Assembly: GCF_004365705.1 (NCBI RefSeq)
Contig: NZ_SOBN01000003.1
Location: forward strand, 124,001 to 188,000
Length of the DNA stretch: 64,000 nucleotides
Direction: 5' to 3'
Source: Streptomyces sp. 846.5
Lineage (GTDB): Bacteria > Actinomycetota > Actinomycetes > Streptomycetales > Streptomycetaceae
In this document: one piece after another, positions 1-8,351 of the stretch
Layout of the letters: each line of letters begins with the position of its first letter
How positions within the stretch are numbered: position 1 is the first letter of the stretch
The notes under the pieces: model-generated
What the model saw: the letters and a program-made list of their open reading frames with translations, nothing else
What the model was told of the DNA's origin: nothing
Databases searched by the model: none
Program-made: the position numbers and the translations under genes

Positions 1-273
1 TCTCTCCGTGCGGAGGGCCCGCGTGCTCCGTCCGGGTCCGCACCGCATCCTGCTTCGGAGCCTACGGGGCTCGTCCGGGCTCGCCTACCCGCCACGACGG
101 AGGGCGAACCAGGCAGGTGCGGGCGGGGGCGGGCGCGGGCCGGGGTCAGGTCGGGGGCGGGCCCGGGTAACGATTGGCGGAGCACCCCCCTACGTGCGCT
201 AATGTATGACCCGCAGCAAGCGCGGCCCAGCAGTCCGACCGAGTCGGGGCGACGGGTCCTCGCAGCCGCACCT
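1..273. other. GC-rich stretch before the tRNA genes, no supported gene
   Basis: I see no convincing gene here. A short open frame covers part of it, but its arginine- and glycine-rich translation looks like GC-driven noise. It should hold the promoter of the tRNA pair. TAATGT at 200-205 could be a -10 box, but its best -35 partner (TTGGCG, 174-179) is 20 bases away, so I do not call it. Confidence 0.4.
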
Positions 274-346
274 TCCCCCATAGCTCAATTGGCAGAGCAG
301 CCGACTGTTAATCGGCAGGTTATTGGTTCGAGTCCAATTGGGGGAG
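274..346 (+). tRNA. tRNA-Asn (GTT anticodon), copy 1
   Basis: A 73-base cloverleaf. The acceptor stem is TCCCCCA (274-280) with TGGGGGA (339-345), the anticodon loop carries GTT, and the T-loop reads GGTTCGAGTCC. No CCA is encoded. It is followed 32 bases later by a second copy that differs only by one compensatory acceptor-stem pair. Confidence 0.97.
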
Positions 347-378
347 CTGCCGGAAAGCCAGACCGGCATTGCGAACGA

Positions 379-451
379 TCCTCCATAGCTCAATTGGCAG
401 AGCAGCCGACTGTTAATCGGCAGGTTATTGGTTCGAGTCCAATTGGAGGAG
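379..451 (+). tRNA. tRNA-Asn (GTT anticodon), copy 2
   Basis: A 73-base cloverleaf, identical to the first copy except at the fourth acceptor pair, which is T-A (382 and 447) instead of C-G (277 and 342). The anticodon is GTT. Ten bases later comes a terminator hairpin, so both copies are probably made from one transcript. Confidence 0.97.
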
Positions 452-460
452 CTCCACACC

Positions 461-486
461 AGGGCCCCGACCACGGTCGGGGCCCT
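461..486 (+). terminator. Hairpin terminator after the tRNA-Asn pair
   Basis: Twelve-base perfect arms (AGGGCCCCGACC and its complement) close on a two-base loop directly after the second tRNA. No long U-tract follows, as is common for actinobacterial terminators. Confidence 0.7.
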
Positions 487-520
487 TGCCGTTGCGGGGC
501 GCAGCCGGGAGGGACCCGGG

Positions 521-973
521 ATGACGCAGGCTCAGATACTGGAGATTCTGGCCGCCGTGGCGGTCGCGGTGGCCGGCGCCCTCGGCTACGGGGGAGCCCG
601 CAGGCGCCGGCGCGGGTCGTCGCGTCCGACCCCGGCGGGGCCGTCCAGGACCGCTCCGTCCCGGCTGCCGCAGCCCCAGGAGATCTGGTGGGCGGACGTT
701 CCGTTCGAGGACGGCCCCGGATCCAAGGACCGCCCCTGCCTGGTGCTGCACCGCGGCGCCCGTACCGCCACGGTGCTGAAGATCACCAGCAAGCACCACA
801 CCGAGCGCCCCGGCGTCCTTCCGCTCCCACCCGGCAGCGTGGGCGACCGCGACAAGCGAGCCAGCTGGCTGGAGACCGACGAGCCGCGCGAGGTCCCGCT
901 GGACCACTTCCGCCGCCGGGTCGGCGCCGTCGACGGCCGGCTCTGGGCCCGGGTCCAGAAGGCCCTCGCCTGA
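521..973 (+). CDS. Membrane-anchored PemK/MazF-like protein
   Basis: A 150-residue protein. It begins with a hydrophobic segment (about residues 5-25), then an arginine-rich linker and a domain resembling PemK/MazF RNase toxins: a tryptophan-containing start strand (EIWWADVPF), the KDRPCLVL strand typical of the family's (K/D)xRPxxVL motif, and a later KITSKH segment. Known PemK/MazF toxins are soluble and cleave mRNA, so an N-terminal anchor is unusual. No antitoxin gene is adjacent: tRNA genes lie upstream and a reductase downstream. I chose ATG 521 because the longer frame to 428 would run through the second tRNA. RNase activity is inference; the fold assignment is fairly safe. Confidence 0.7.
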   Translation: MTQAQILEILAAVAVAVAGALGYGGARRRRRGSSRPTPAGPSRTAPSRLPQPQEIWWADVPFEDGPGSKDRPCLVLHRGARTATVLKITSKHHTERPGVLPLPPGSVGDRDKRASWLETDEPREVPLDHFRRRVGAVDGRLWARVQKALA

Positions 974-1073
974 GCCTGCCCGACTGTGCTCTGTGCTTGA
1001 CCTGGAGCGCGCTCCAGCAAGCAGACTCCCTGTCAGGGCCCGCAGGTGACGGGCCGTGACCAGAGGAGTCCCC

Positions 1074-2060
1074 ATGCGCAACCGTACGATCGGCACCGAC
1101 CCCGCCACCCGTCGTGACGTCAGCGTGCTCAGCCTCGGTGCCATGCTCTTCGGCAGCCGCACCGACGAGGCGACCTCCTTCGCCGTCCTGGACCGCTACG
1201 TCGAGGCCGGCGGCAACTTCATCGACACCTCCGACAACTACGCCTTCTGGGACGACGGAAGCCAGGGCGGCCAGAGCGAGGAACTGCTCGGCCGCTGGCG
1301 CCGCAGCCGTGGCATCGGGGACGAGATCACCATCGCCACCAAGCTGGGCGCCCGTCCGCTGGCCCCCGGCACCGGCTACATCGACAACCCCGAGGGGCTC
1401 TCGGCGAAGGTGATCCGCGAGTCCGCCGAGCGCAGCCGGGAGCGGCTGGGCCTGGACCGGCTGCCGCTGCTCTACGCCCACATCGAGGACCCGCGGGTGG
1501 AGCTGCGGGAGACCGTCGAGGGCTTCGCCGAACTGGTCGCCGAGGGCACTGTCGGCCTGCTGGGCGTCAGCAACCACTGGGCCTGGCGGGTGGAGCGGGC
1601 CAGGAGCATCGCAGCGGCGGCCGGACTGCCGGGCTACGAGGTGCTGCAGTACCGCCACACCTACCTCCGCCCCCGCGCGGACCTGCCGGGCCAGCTCTCC
1701 CTGGACGGCGACCACGGCCTGGTCGGCGCCGACCTGCTGAGCTATCTGCGGGAGCACCCCGAGCTGACCATGGTGGCCTACTCCCCGCTGATCGCCGGCG
1801 GCTACACCCGCACCGACAAGCCGCTGAGCCCCGCTTTCGACCACCCCGGCACGCAGGTCAGGCTGGCGGCCCTGCGCCAGGTCGCGGGCGAGACCGGAGC
1901 CACCGTCAACCAGGTCGTGCTCTCCTGGCTCATCGGCGGCGAGGTCCCGATCCTCCCCCTGGTCGGCGCCTCCTCAGTTGCCCAGCTGAACGAGTCCCTG
2001 GCCGCCGTCGACCTGGACCTGACACAGGACCAGCGAGCCCGCCTGGACGCCGCGCGCTGA
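1074..2060 (+). CDS. Aldo/keto reductase
   Basis: A 328-residue NADPH-dependent oxidoreductase of the aldo/keto reductase superfamily. The expected active-site groups are visible: Asp and Tyr in FIDTSDNYAFW, Lys in IATKLGARP, and His in LYAHIEDP. The late segments LLGVSN and PILPLVGASS fit the nucleotide-binding end of the barrel. The start is ATG 1074, with AGGAG at 1064-1068; an upstream in-frame GTG at 1056 lacks such a site. The gene stands alone, ending just before a terminator shared with the opposing tRNA. The substrate cannot be read from the sequence. Confidence 0.85.
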   Translation: MRNRTIGTDPATRRDVSVLSLGAMLFGSRTDEATSFAVLDRYVEAGGNFIDTSDNYAFWDDGSQGGQSEELLGRWRRSRGIGDEITIATKLGARPLAPGTGYIDNPEGLSAKVIRESAERSRERLGLDRLPLLYAHIEDPRVELRETVEGFAELVAEGTVGLLGVSNHWAWRVERARSIAAAAGLPGYEVLQYRHTYLRPRADLPGQLSLDGDHGLVGADLLSYLREHPELTMVAYSPLIAGGYTRTDKPLSPAFDHPGTQVRLAALRQVAGETGATVNQVVLSWLIGGEVPILPLVGASSVAQLNESLAAVDLDLTQDQRARLDAAR

Positions 2061-2105
2061 CGGGTCGGGGACGAGGTCGGCAGATGGACCCGTTCGAGTG
2101 GAAAA

Positions 2106-2135
2106 GGGCCCCGCGATGCATGCGTCGCGGGGCCC
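2106..2135. terminator. Bidirectional terminator between reductase and tRNA
   Basis: Eleven-base perfect arms (GGGCCCCGCGA and its complement) lie between the convergent reductase and the CAU tRNA. Read on the minus strand the hairpin is followed by TTTT, so it is a good terminator for the tRNA. Confidence 0.7.
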
Positions 2136-2176
2136 CTCAACTAACGTAGTGGCTGATAAAGCCCTACTGCCTGCGG

Positions 2177-2250
<74 letters not shown>

Positions 2251-2404
2251 CTGGCAACCCGGTCGGCGGACCGTCCGGGGTCCCTTGTACTGACCAGTTC
2301 TGGACATTCTGACTGATCGTCGTACAGCAGGACGAGCGGCTCTGGTGAGCACCGCTCGCCGCAGCATAGCTGGTGAGACGCGCTGTTCGCGCGGGGGGTT
2401 CCTA

Positions 2405-3814
2405 TTAGGTGGATCTTTCCAGGGGTGCGAGCGGGCATTCCCGTTGCGTCGGCAGCACCGCCGTGAGCCGCAGTTCCGCCGCGTGCCGGCAGCGCAGCAG
2501 CCGGGTCAACGCGACCCCGAGCAGGAGCAGGCCGAACAGGGAGTAGACGGAGGAGAGCGGCTGCTCCCAGGAGCGCAGCCGGAGGCTGGCGTCGGGGCTG
2601 TGCGGGGTCAGCCACATGCTGCAGGCCAGGAAGCAGACCAGGGCCCCGCCGAGCACGATGCGCCAGCGCAGACGGCGTGGACCGTGCGGGCGGGACTGCT
2701 CCGCCGCGGCCTCGGCGCCGAGCAGGACGATGATGGGGACGCACCAGACCCAGTGGTGGGTCCAGCTGATCGGCGAGATCAGCAGCGCGGTGACGGCCGC
2801 GCAGAGCACGCCCCAGGCCTCGGCACGGGGGAGGTGCTGCCGGTTGCGCACGATGGCGGCGGAGATGCCGAGGCCGGCCAGCGCCGTCAGCCCGGCGAGG
2901 ATGGCCCAGGACAGGGTGGGGTCGGGCTCGTGCAGCAGGCGGGCCAGGGTGCCCCGCACCGACTGGTTGTCGGAGATCTGGGTCCGCCCGACCCGGTGCG
3001 CGTCGTAGAGGTAGTGGGTCCAGAAGTGCCAGGAGTCGTTCGGCAGGGCGATCCCGCCGAGCAGCACGGTGCCGAGGAAGGCGGCGAAGGAGGTGAGCGC
3101 GGCCCGTGGGCGGCCGGTGAGCAGCAGGTAGACGCCGAAGAGGCCGGGGGTGAGCTTGATCCCGGCGGCGATGCCGATCAGCAGACCCTTGCGCCGCGAG
3201 CCGTCGGGCCGGTTCAGGTCGGCCAGGACCAGGCAGGCGAGCAGCAGGTTGATCTGCCCGTACCTGAGCGTCGTCCACACCGGCTCCAGCCAGACGCCGA
3301 ACCCCACGGCGGCGACCACGGCCTGCGGCCGCAGCGAGCGCCGGGGCCAGCCGACGAGCTGGAAGGCGAGCCGGGCCAGCGTGCCCAGCAGGGCGACGTT
3401 GCCGACGGTGACCAGCACCCGAAGCACCCCGACCGGGATGAGCGAGGTGGGGACGAACAGCAGCGCCGCGAACGGCGGGTAGGTCGCCGAGAGGTTGAAC
3501 TGCGGTACGACCATGGCGTAGAGGTCGCGGCCCTGGCGGACGGTGTCGCCCTCCGCGCGGTAGACGACCATGTCCACCATGTCGACCCGGGTGAAGTGCC
3601 GGACCAGCGCGTAGCCGAGCAGGGAGAGCACGGTGCCGCCGATGACCCAGCGGGTCGCGCGGGGCGTGCCGGGCCGGTTCAGGCTCTGGTTCCGGTTCGG
3701 GGATTCGTCCGTACGGCCGAGCCGCAGGCCGCTCCTCGGACGGCTGTCGCGGTCTTCGAAACTCTGGGTGGCCGTGCTCTGTTGACTGCCGTCTACTGCC
3801 ACATCCCCCGCCAT
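2405..3814 (-). CDS. Membrane glycosyltransferase, GT87 (DUF2029) type
   Basis: A 469-residue polytopic membrane protein. After an unstructured N-terminus of about 50 residues come roughly ten hydrophobic segments. Family-like landmarks are TYPPFAALLFVP (about residue 112), YGQINLLLACLVLADL, GIAAGIKLTPGLFGVYLLL, and the SDNQSVRGTLARL loop. These match polyprenol-phosphate-mannose-dependent alpha-mannosyltransferases of family GT87, which act on the outer face of the membrane on lipid- or glycan-linked acceptors. Start is ATG 3814. It lies between the tRNA and a MarR gene with no operon partner. The exact acceptor is unknown. Confidence 0.75.
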   Translation of the reverse strand: MAGDVAVDGSQQSTATQSFEDRDSRPRSGLRLGRTDESPNRNQSLNRPGTPRATRWVIGGTVLSLLGYALVRHFTRVDMVDMVVYRAEGDTVRQGRDLYAMVVPQFNLSATYPPFAALLFVPTSLIPVGVLRVLVTVGNVALLGTLARLAFQLVGWPRRSLRPQAVVAAVGFGVWLEPVWTTLRYGQINLLLACLVLADLNRPDGSRRKGLLIGIAAGIKLTPGLFGVYLLLTGRPRAALTSFAAFLGTVLLGGIALPNDSWHFWTHYLYDAHRVGRTQISDNQSVRGTLARLLHEPDPTLSWAILAGLTALAGLGISAAIVRNRQHLPRAEAWGVLCAAVTALLISPISWTHHWVWCVPIIVLLGAEAAAEQSRPHGPRRLRWRIVLGGALVCFLACSMWLTPHSPDASLRLRSWEQPLSSVYSLFGLLLLGVALTRLLRCRHAAELRLTAVLPTQRECPLAPLERST

Positions 3815-3990
3815 GTCCCCCGTTGGAATCGTGCGTCCGACGGGTCCCCTGTCGACTCGTCATCCGCGGGAGTCTAGCGGTTGGCTCACACGGGGAACGT
3901 CCCCCCGGGCGGGTGGGCAGAAGTCATCCTTTTGGACCACAAAGTTCTCTGATCTGCGCTTTTTCGTGCACCAACGCAGCCGCGTCGGAG

Positions 3991-4428
3991 TCAGCGCGGC
4001 TGCTGCGCACCCTCGACGATGCGCTGCAGCAGATCCCGCAGCTGCTCGCGCTCGTCCGGCTCCAGAGCAGCCAGCGGCGCCCGGGCGAAGTTCAGCGACT
4101 CGCGGAGCTCCGCGGAGGCGGCGCGGCCGGCCTCGGTGGCGGCGACCCGCTTGATCCGCCGGTCGTCGGGGTCGGCCTGACGGGTGACCAGGCCGCGCAG
4201 CTCCAGCCGGTCGACGATGCCGGTGATGTTGGACGGCTCGCAGCTCATGGTCTGCGCGATCTGGCGCATCGGCATCGGTCCGCGCCGCAGCAGGGCCAGC
4301 ACCTTGGCCTGGGCGCCGGTGAGCGAACGGGCCGAAGCGGCCTCCTCGTACTCCTTGTGGAAGAGCGCGACCAGGTTGGCCATCAGGTCGACGACTTCGA
4401 GGGAGAGCGGATCCAGCTGCTGCGACAT
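3991..4428 (-). CDS. MarR-family transcriptional regulator
   Basis: A 145-residue winged-helix repressor-type protein. The recognition region is QIAQTMSCEPSNITGIVDRL (about residues 57-76), followed by the wing with DPDDRRIKRVAAT, the characteristic D-x-R-xx-R signature. Flanking helices would form the dimer. It is divergent from the NADP-dependent oxidoreductase at 4538, with only about 110 bases between them, so it most likely regulates that gene and itself. A TTGAC-N3-GTTAA inverted repeat sits in the gap. The ligand cannot be inferred; phenols or oxidants are common for the family. Confidence 0.85.
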   Translation of the reverse strand: MSQQLDPLSLEVVDLMANLVALFHKEYEEAASARSLTGAQAKVLALLRRGPMPMRQIAQTMSCEPSNITGIVDRLELRGLVTRQADPDDRRIKRVAATEAGRAASAELRESLNFARAPLAALEPDEREQLRDLLQRIVEGAQQPR

Positions 4429-4449
4429 ACGCTCAGAGTAGCTGAATAT

Positions 4450-4462
4450 TTGACATGGTTAA
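4450..4462. promoter_or_regulatory. Candidate MarR operator in divergent promoter region
   Basis: An imperfect inverted repeat TTGACATGGTTAA (TTGAC / GTTAA arms) lies in an unusually AT-rich stretch (4440-4510) between the divergent MarR and oxidoreductase genes. TTGACA (4450-4455) could also serve as a -35 element for the rightward gene, which would make the site a natural repressor block. Confidence 0.4.
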
Positions 4463-4537
4463 CCTTTCTGGTGCAGGTTTACTTACTGATCTCAACTAAA
4501 GATGTAGTCAATGAACGAGAGAGTGAAGGAACCCGTC

Positions 4538-5560
4538 ATGGCGCAGCAGACCCTCCCCGCGACCGCCCGCGAGTGGCACCTGGCGGCCCGCCCCAGCGGT
4601 TGGCCGACCCCCGAGGACTTCGCGCTGGTCGAGGCGCCGGTCCTGGCGCCCGGCGCGGACCAGATCGTGGTCCGCAACGAGTTCCTGTCGGTCGACCCCT
4701 ACATGCGGGGCCGGATGAACGACGTGAAGTCGTACGTCCCGCCGTTCCGGCTCGGCGCGGTCATGGACGGCGGCGCGGTCGGCCGTGTGGTCGCCTCCGA
4801 GGCCGAGGGCTTCGCGGTGGGCGACGCGGTGCTGCACGGTCTCGGCTGGCGCGAGTACGCCACCCTGGACGCCGCCAAGGCGGTCAAGGTCGACGACTCG
4901 CTGCCGCTGCAGTCCTACCTGGGCGTGCTGGGCATGACCGGGCTCACCGCCTACGCGGGGCTGCTGGAGGTCGGCTCGTTCAAGGAGGGCGAGGCGGTGT
5001 TCGTCTCCGGTGCGGCCGGGGCGGTCGGCAGCATGGTCGGCCAGTTCGCCAAGCTGCGCGGCGCCTCGCTGGTGGTCGGCAGCGCGGGCTCGCCGGAGAA
5101 GGTGCGCCGGCTGGTCGAGGAGTTCGGCTATGACGCGGCCTTCGACTACAAGGCGGGCCCGGTCGCCGAGCAGCTCGCCAAGGCCGCCCCCGAGGGCATC
5201 GACGTCTACTTCGACAACGTCGGCGGCGAGCACCTGGAGGCCGCGATCGGCGCCCTCACACTCAGGGGCCGCGCGGTGCTGTGCGGCGCGATCGCCCAGT
5301 ACAACGAGACCGGCGCCCCGGTCGGGCCGCGCAATCTGGCGCTGGCGATCGGCAAGCGGCTGCGTCTGCAGGGGATGCTGGTGGGCGACCACTTCGGGCT
5401 GCAGCCGGCCTTCGCCGCCGAGGTCGGCGGCTGGCTGCGGGAGGGGAAGCTGCGGGTGGAGGAGACCGTGGTGGACGGCTTCGAGCACAGCGTGGACGCC
5501 TTCATCGGCATGCTGCGCGGGGCCAACACCGGCAAGATGCTGGTGCGTGTGGAGGTCTAG
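4538..5560 (+). CDS. NADP-dependent medium-chain oxidoreductase
   Basis: A 340-residue enzyme of the zinc-independent medium-chain dehydrogenase/reductase group, close to the leukotriene B4 dehydrogenase, prostaglandin reductase and curcumin reductase branch. Landmarks are VDPYMRGRMND near residue 50, the Rossmann loop AAGAVGSMVGQFAKLRG (about 150-166), YFDNVGGE (about 220), and the late GKMLVRVE. It probably reduces activated double bonds using NADPH. Start is ATG 4538, with GAAGGA at 4525-4530 seven bases upstream; the in-frame ATG at 4511 has no ribosome site. The divergent MarR gene is the likely regulator. Confidence 0.85.
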   Translation: MAQQTLPATAREWHLAARPSGWPTPEDFALVEAPVLAPGADQIVVRNEFLSVDPYMRGRMNDVKSYVPPFRLGAVMDGGAVGRVVASEAEGFAVGDAVLHGLGWREYATLDAAKAVKVDDSLPLQSYLGVLGMTGLTAYAGLLEVGSFKEGEAVFVSGAAGAVGSMVGQFAKLRGASLVVGSAGSPEKVRRLVEEFGYDAAFDYKAGPVAEQLAKAAPEGIDVYFDNVGGEHLEAAIGALTLRGRAVLCGAIAQYNETGAPVGPRNLALAIGKRLRLQGMLVGDHFGLQPAFAAEVGGWLREGKLRVEETVVDGFEHSVDAFIGMLRGANTGKMLVRVEV

Positions 5561-5597
5561 ACCCCTTCCCGGCTGCTGCGGCGGCCGGGCTGTCCCG

Positions 5598-5642
5598 CAC
5601 CCCGGCCGCCACCCTCCACGTCGGAGGGCGGCGGCCGGGGTG
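5598..5642 (+). terminator. Strong hairpin terminator after the oxidoreductase
   Basis: Arms of about 20 bases with one mismatch (CACCCCGGCCGCC, then CCCTCC, pairing with GGAGGG and GGCGGCCGGGGTG) close on a five-base loop. It separates the oxidoreductase from the arabinose operon promoter. Confidence 0.75.
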
Positions 5643-5693
5643 CGCCGGCGGGGCGAAAGGGTTTCGGCAGCCCGTTTACTTCTGCGCAATCTA

Positions 5694-5723
5694 TTGACGC
5701 TGCCCGCATGTGAGCGTTAACAA
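5694..5723 (+). promoter_or_regulatory. araBDA promoter with AraR operator 1
   Basis: TTGACG (5694-5699) and TAACAA (5718-5723) are separated by 18 bases. The 14-bp operator TGTGAGCGTTAACA (5709-5722) covers the -10 box, a textbook position for repression. The same promoter-operator arrangement precedes the LacI-family regulator at 13641. Confidence 0.7.
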
Positions 5724-5849
5724 TTGACCACGCCGCCAGCACGGAGGGGCCGGCGGACCCTCGGATCCGTCGGAAGAACCGCTGCGACGGCCCCTGTATG
5801 CCGTCTGTAACCTGTCCCGCTGGGATTGCCGCTTCCTCGGAGAGCCAAT

Positions 5850-5863
5850 TGTGAGCGTTAACA
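5850..5863 (+). promoter_or_regulatory. AraR operator 2, overlapping the araB start codon
   Basis: An exact second copy of TGTGAGCGTTAACA begins one base before the araB GTG, so the first four codons are part of the operator. With operator 1, 141 bases upstream, this could support DNA looping or a transcription roadblock. Confidence 0.7.
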
Positions 5864-7626
5864 TCACCACCCCCGTCACTGTGGGCATCGACTTCGGCAC
5901 GCTCTCCGGCCGGGCCGTCGTCATCTCCGTCGCGGACGGCACCCAGCTCGCCGACGCCGTCCACGAGTACCGGTACGGCGTGATCGACACCGTTCTGCCG
6001 GACGGGACGACCACGCTGGCGCCGGACTGGGCCCTCCAGCTCCCGGAGGACTGGCGGGACGTGTTGCGCAACGCCATTCCCAGGGCGTTGGAGCTCGCCG
6101 GGGTCACCGCGGACCAGGTCGTCGGCATCGGGACCGACTTCACCGCCTGCACCGTGCTGCCGACCACCACCGACGGCACCCCGCTCTGCGAGCTCCCCGG
6201 CCTGGCCGGCCGCCCGCACGCCTACCCCAAGCTCTGGCGCCACCACGCCGCCCAGCCGCAGGCCGACCGGATCAACGCGCTCGCGGCCGAGCTGGGGGAG
6301 CCCTGGCTGGCCCGCTATGGCGGGAAGATCTCCAGCGAGTGGGAGTACGCCAAGGCGCTCCAGCTGCTGGAGGAGGACCCCGAGCTCTACGCGGCCGCGG
6401 ACCGCTGGATCGAGGCGGCGGACTGGATCGTCTGGGAGCTCACCGGCCAGGAGAACCGCAACCTCTGCACCGCGGGCTACAAGGGCATCCATCAGCCCGA
6501 CCTGCTCCCCGCCGAGGACGGCGGCCGACCTGGCGCCGAGTACCTGAGCCGGCTCAACCCCGGCTTCGCCGGCTTCACGGCCAAACTGGACCACCCGCTC
6601 GCCGCCCTCGGCGACGCAGCGGGCACACTGACCGCCCGGGCGGCGGTGCTGACTGGGCTCAATGAGGGGACCCCGGTCAGCGTGGGCAATGTCGACGCCC
6701 ACGTAACCAACGCCGCCGCCCGGGCTCTCGACCCCGGGCACATGCTCGCCATCATGGGCACCAGCACCTGCCACATCCTCAACTCCGACGTCCTCGCCGA
6801 GGTCCCCGGCATGTGCGGGGTGGTACGCGACGGCGTCGTCCCCGGCCTGTGGGGCTACGAGGCCGGGCAGAGCGGGGTCGGCGACATCTTCGCCTGGGCC
6901 GTGCGCACCGCGGCGCCCGAGTCCTACGCCGTCGAGGCCCGCGAGCGCGGGCTGAGCCTGCACGAGCTGCTGACCGAGAAGGCCGCCGCCCAGCCGGTCG
7001 GCGCGCACGGCCTGGTCGCCCTCGACTGGCACAGCGGCAACCGCTCGGTGCTGGTGGACCACCACCTCTCCGGCCTGGTCCTCGGCCTCACCCTGGACAC
7101 CCGTCCGGAGGAGATCTACCGGGCCCTGCTGGAGGCCACCGCCTTCGGGACCAGGGTCATCGTCGAGGCGTTCGAGCAGGCCGGTGTCCCGGTGACCGAG
7201 TTCACCGTGGCCGGCGGGCTGCCCAAGAACCACTTCCTGATGCAGATCTACAGCGACGTGCTGCGCCGCCCGGTCAATGTCATCGGCTCCGAGCAGGGCG
7301 GGGCCCTGGGCTCGGCGATCCACGCCGCAGTCGCGGCCGGGGCGTACCCGGACATCCGTACCGCCTCGGCGGCCATGGGCCGGATCAACCTCGCCGTGCA
7401 CACCCCGGACGAGAAGCGCGCCGACGCCTACGACCAGCTCTTCGCCGAGTACCGCGAACTGCACGACCACTTCGGCCGGGGCGGCAGCGACGCGCTGCAC
7501 CGGCTGCGCGCCCTGCGCGACGCCGCGCGCACCGCGGCCCAGGCCGCCGCCGGTGCCGCCGGCACTTCCGGTGCTCCCGGCACCGACCCCGTTGACCCCG
7601 CTCTGTTGCTGGAGGAAGCCCGATGA
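5851..7626 (+). CDS. araB: Ribulokinase
   Basis: A 591-residue FGGY-family sugar kinase that phosphorylates L-ribulose to L-ribulose 5-phosphate in the cytoplasm. Visible landmarks are the N-terminal phosphate loop VGIDFGTLSGRAVV, GIGTDFTACTVLPT (family signature GTDFT.CT), MLAIMGTSTCHI, and VAGGLPKNHFLMQIYSDVL near the C-terminus. The length fits ribulokinases rather than shorter xylulokinases. It starts with GTG 5851, preceded by CGGAGAG, and this start lies inside an operator. The stop overlaps the next gene by ATGA. It is the first gene of araB-araD-araA. About 30 alanine-rich C-terminal residues look like a variable tail. Confidence 0.93.
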   Translation: MSVNITTPVTVGIDFGTLSGRAVVISVADGTQLADAVHEYRYGVIDTVLPDGTTTLAPDWALQLPEDWRDVLRNAIPRALELAGVTADQVVGIGTDFTACTVLPTTTDGTPLCELPGLAGRPHAYPKLWRHHAAQPQADRINALAAELGEPWLARYGGKISSEWEYAKALQLLEEDPELYAAADRWIEAADWIVWELTGQENRNLCTAGYKGIHQPDLLPAEDGGRPGAEYLSRLNPGFAGFTAKLDHPLAALGDAAGTLTARAAVLTGLNEGTPVSVGNVDAHVTNAAARALDPGHMLAIMGTSTCHILNSDVLAEVPGMCGVVRDGVVPGLWGYEAGQSGVGDIFAWAVRTAAPESYAVEARERGLSLHELLTEKAAAQPVGAHGLVALDWHSGNRSVLVDHHLSGLVLGLTLDTRPEEIYRALLEATAFGTRVIVEAFEQAGVPVTEFTVAGGLPKNHFLMQIYSDVLRRPVNVIGSEQGGALGSAIHAAVAAGAYPDIRTASAAMGRINLAVHTPDEKRADAYDQLFAEYRELHDHFGRGGSDALHRLRALRDAARTAAQAAAGAAGTSGAPGTDPVDPALLLEEAR

Positions 7627-8351
7627 CCACCCCTCTCGACCGGCTGAAGGCAGAGGTCTGCGCCCTGCACGCCGAACTGCTCCGTTGGGGACTGGTCGCC
7701 TGGACCAGCGGCAACGTCAGCGGCCGGCTCCCCGGCACCGAGCTGATGGTGATCAAGCCGAGCGGGCTCTCCTACGACGAGCTGACGCCCGAGCAGATGA
7801 TCGTCTGCGATCTCGACGGCAAGGTGATCGAGGGCGAGCTGTCCCCCTCCAGCGACACCGCCGCCCACGCCTACGTCTATCGCAACCGCCCCGACGTCGG
7901 CGGCGTGGTGCACACCCACTCCCCGTACGCCACCGCCTGGTCGGCGGTCGGGGAGCCGATCCCCTGCGCCATCACCGCCATGGGCGACGAGTTCGGCGAC
8001 GACATCCCGGTCGGCCCGTTCGCCCTGATCGGCGACGACTCCATCGGCCAGGGCATCGTGGCCACCCTGGACGGGCACCGCTCGCCCGCCGTACTGATGC
8101 GCCAGCACGGGGTCTTCACCATCGGCAAGGACGCCAAGTCCGCGGTGAAGGCCGCCGTGATGTGCGAGGACGTGGCCCGCACCGTCCATCTGGCCCGCCA
8201 GCTCGGGCCGGTGAGCCGACTGCCGCAGCAGGACATCGACCGGCTCTACGACCGCTACCAGAACGTCTACGGCCAGGCCAAGGCCCCGGCCCCGGATGAG
8301 GCCCAGGCTCAGGCCCCCGTGACTGTCGGCTCCAAAGGAGACCACGCATGA
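7623..8351 (+). CDS. araD: L-ribulose-5-phosphate 4-epimerase
   Basis: A 242-residue class II aldolase-fold epimerase converting L-ribulose 5-phosphate to D-xylulose 5-phosphate, which enters the pentose phosphate pathway. The metal-binding histidines are visible in [12 protein letters not shown] (His97 and His99) and in the later [21 protein letters not shown] near residue 30 and [11 protein letters not shown] near 45 are the usual substrate loops. Its ATG overlaps the araB stop and its own stop overlaps the araA start, which implies translational coupling. The C-terminal alanine/proline-rich 20 residues are probably disordered. Confidence 0.93.
   Translation: MTTPLDRLKAEVCALHAELLRWGLVAWTSGNVSGRLPGTELMVIKPSGLSYDELTPEQMIVCDLDGKVIEGELSPSSDTAAHAYVYRNRPDVGGVVHTHSPYATAWSAVGEPIPCAITAMGDEFGDDIPVGPFALIGDDSIGQGIVATLDGHRSPAVLMRQHGVFTIGKDAKSAVKAAVMCEDVARTVHLARQLGPVSRLPQQDIDRLYDRYQNVYGQAKAPAPDEAQAQAPVTVGSKGDHA

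Noticed and set aside
8-202. A 64-codon open frame at the left edge
   Set aside because: Arginine- and glycine-rich translation with no recognisable domain, typical of chance frames in GC-rich DNA.
5598-5642. A riboswitch or leader RNA upstream of araB
   Set aside because: The only strong structure ends before the araB promoter and fits a terminator of the preceding gene.
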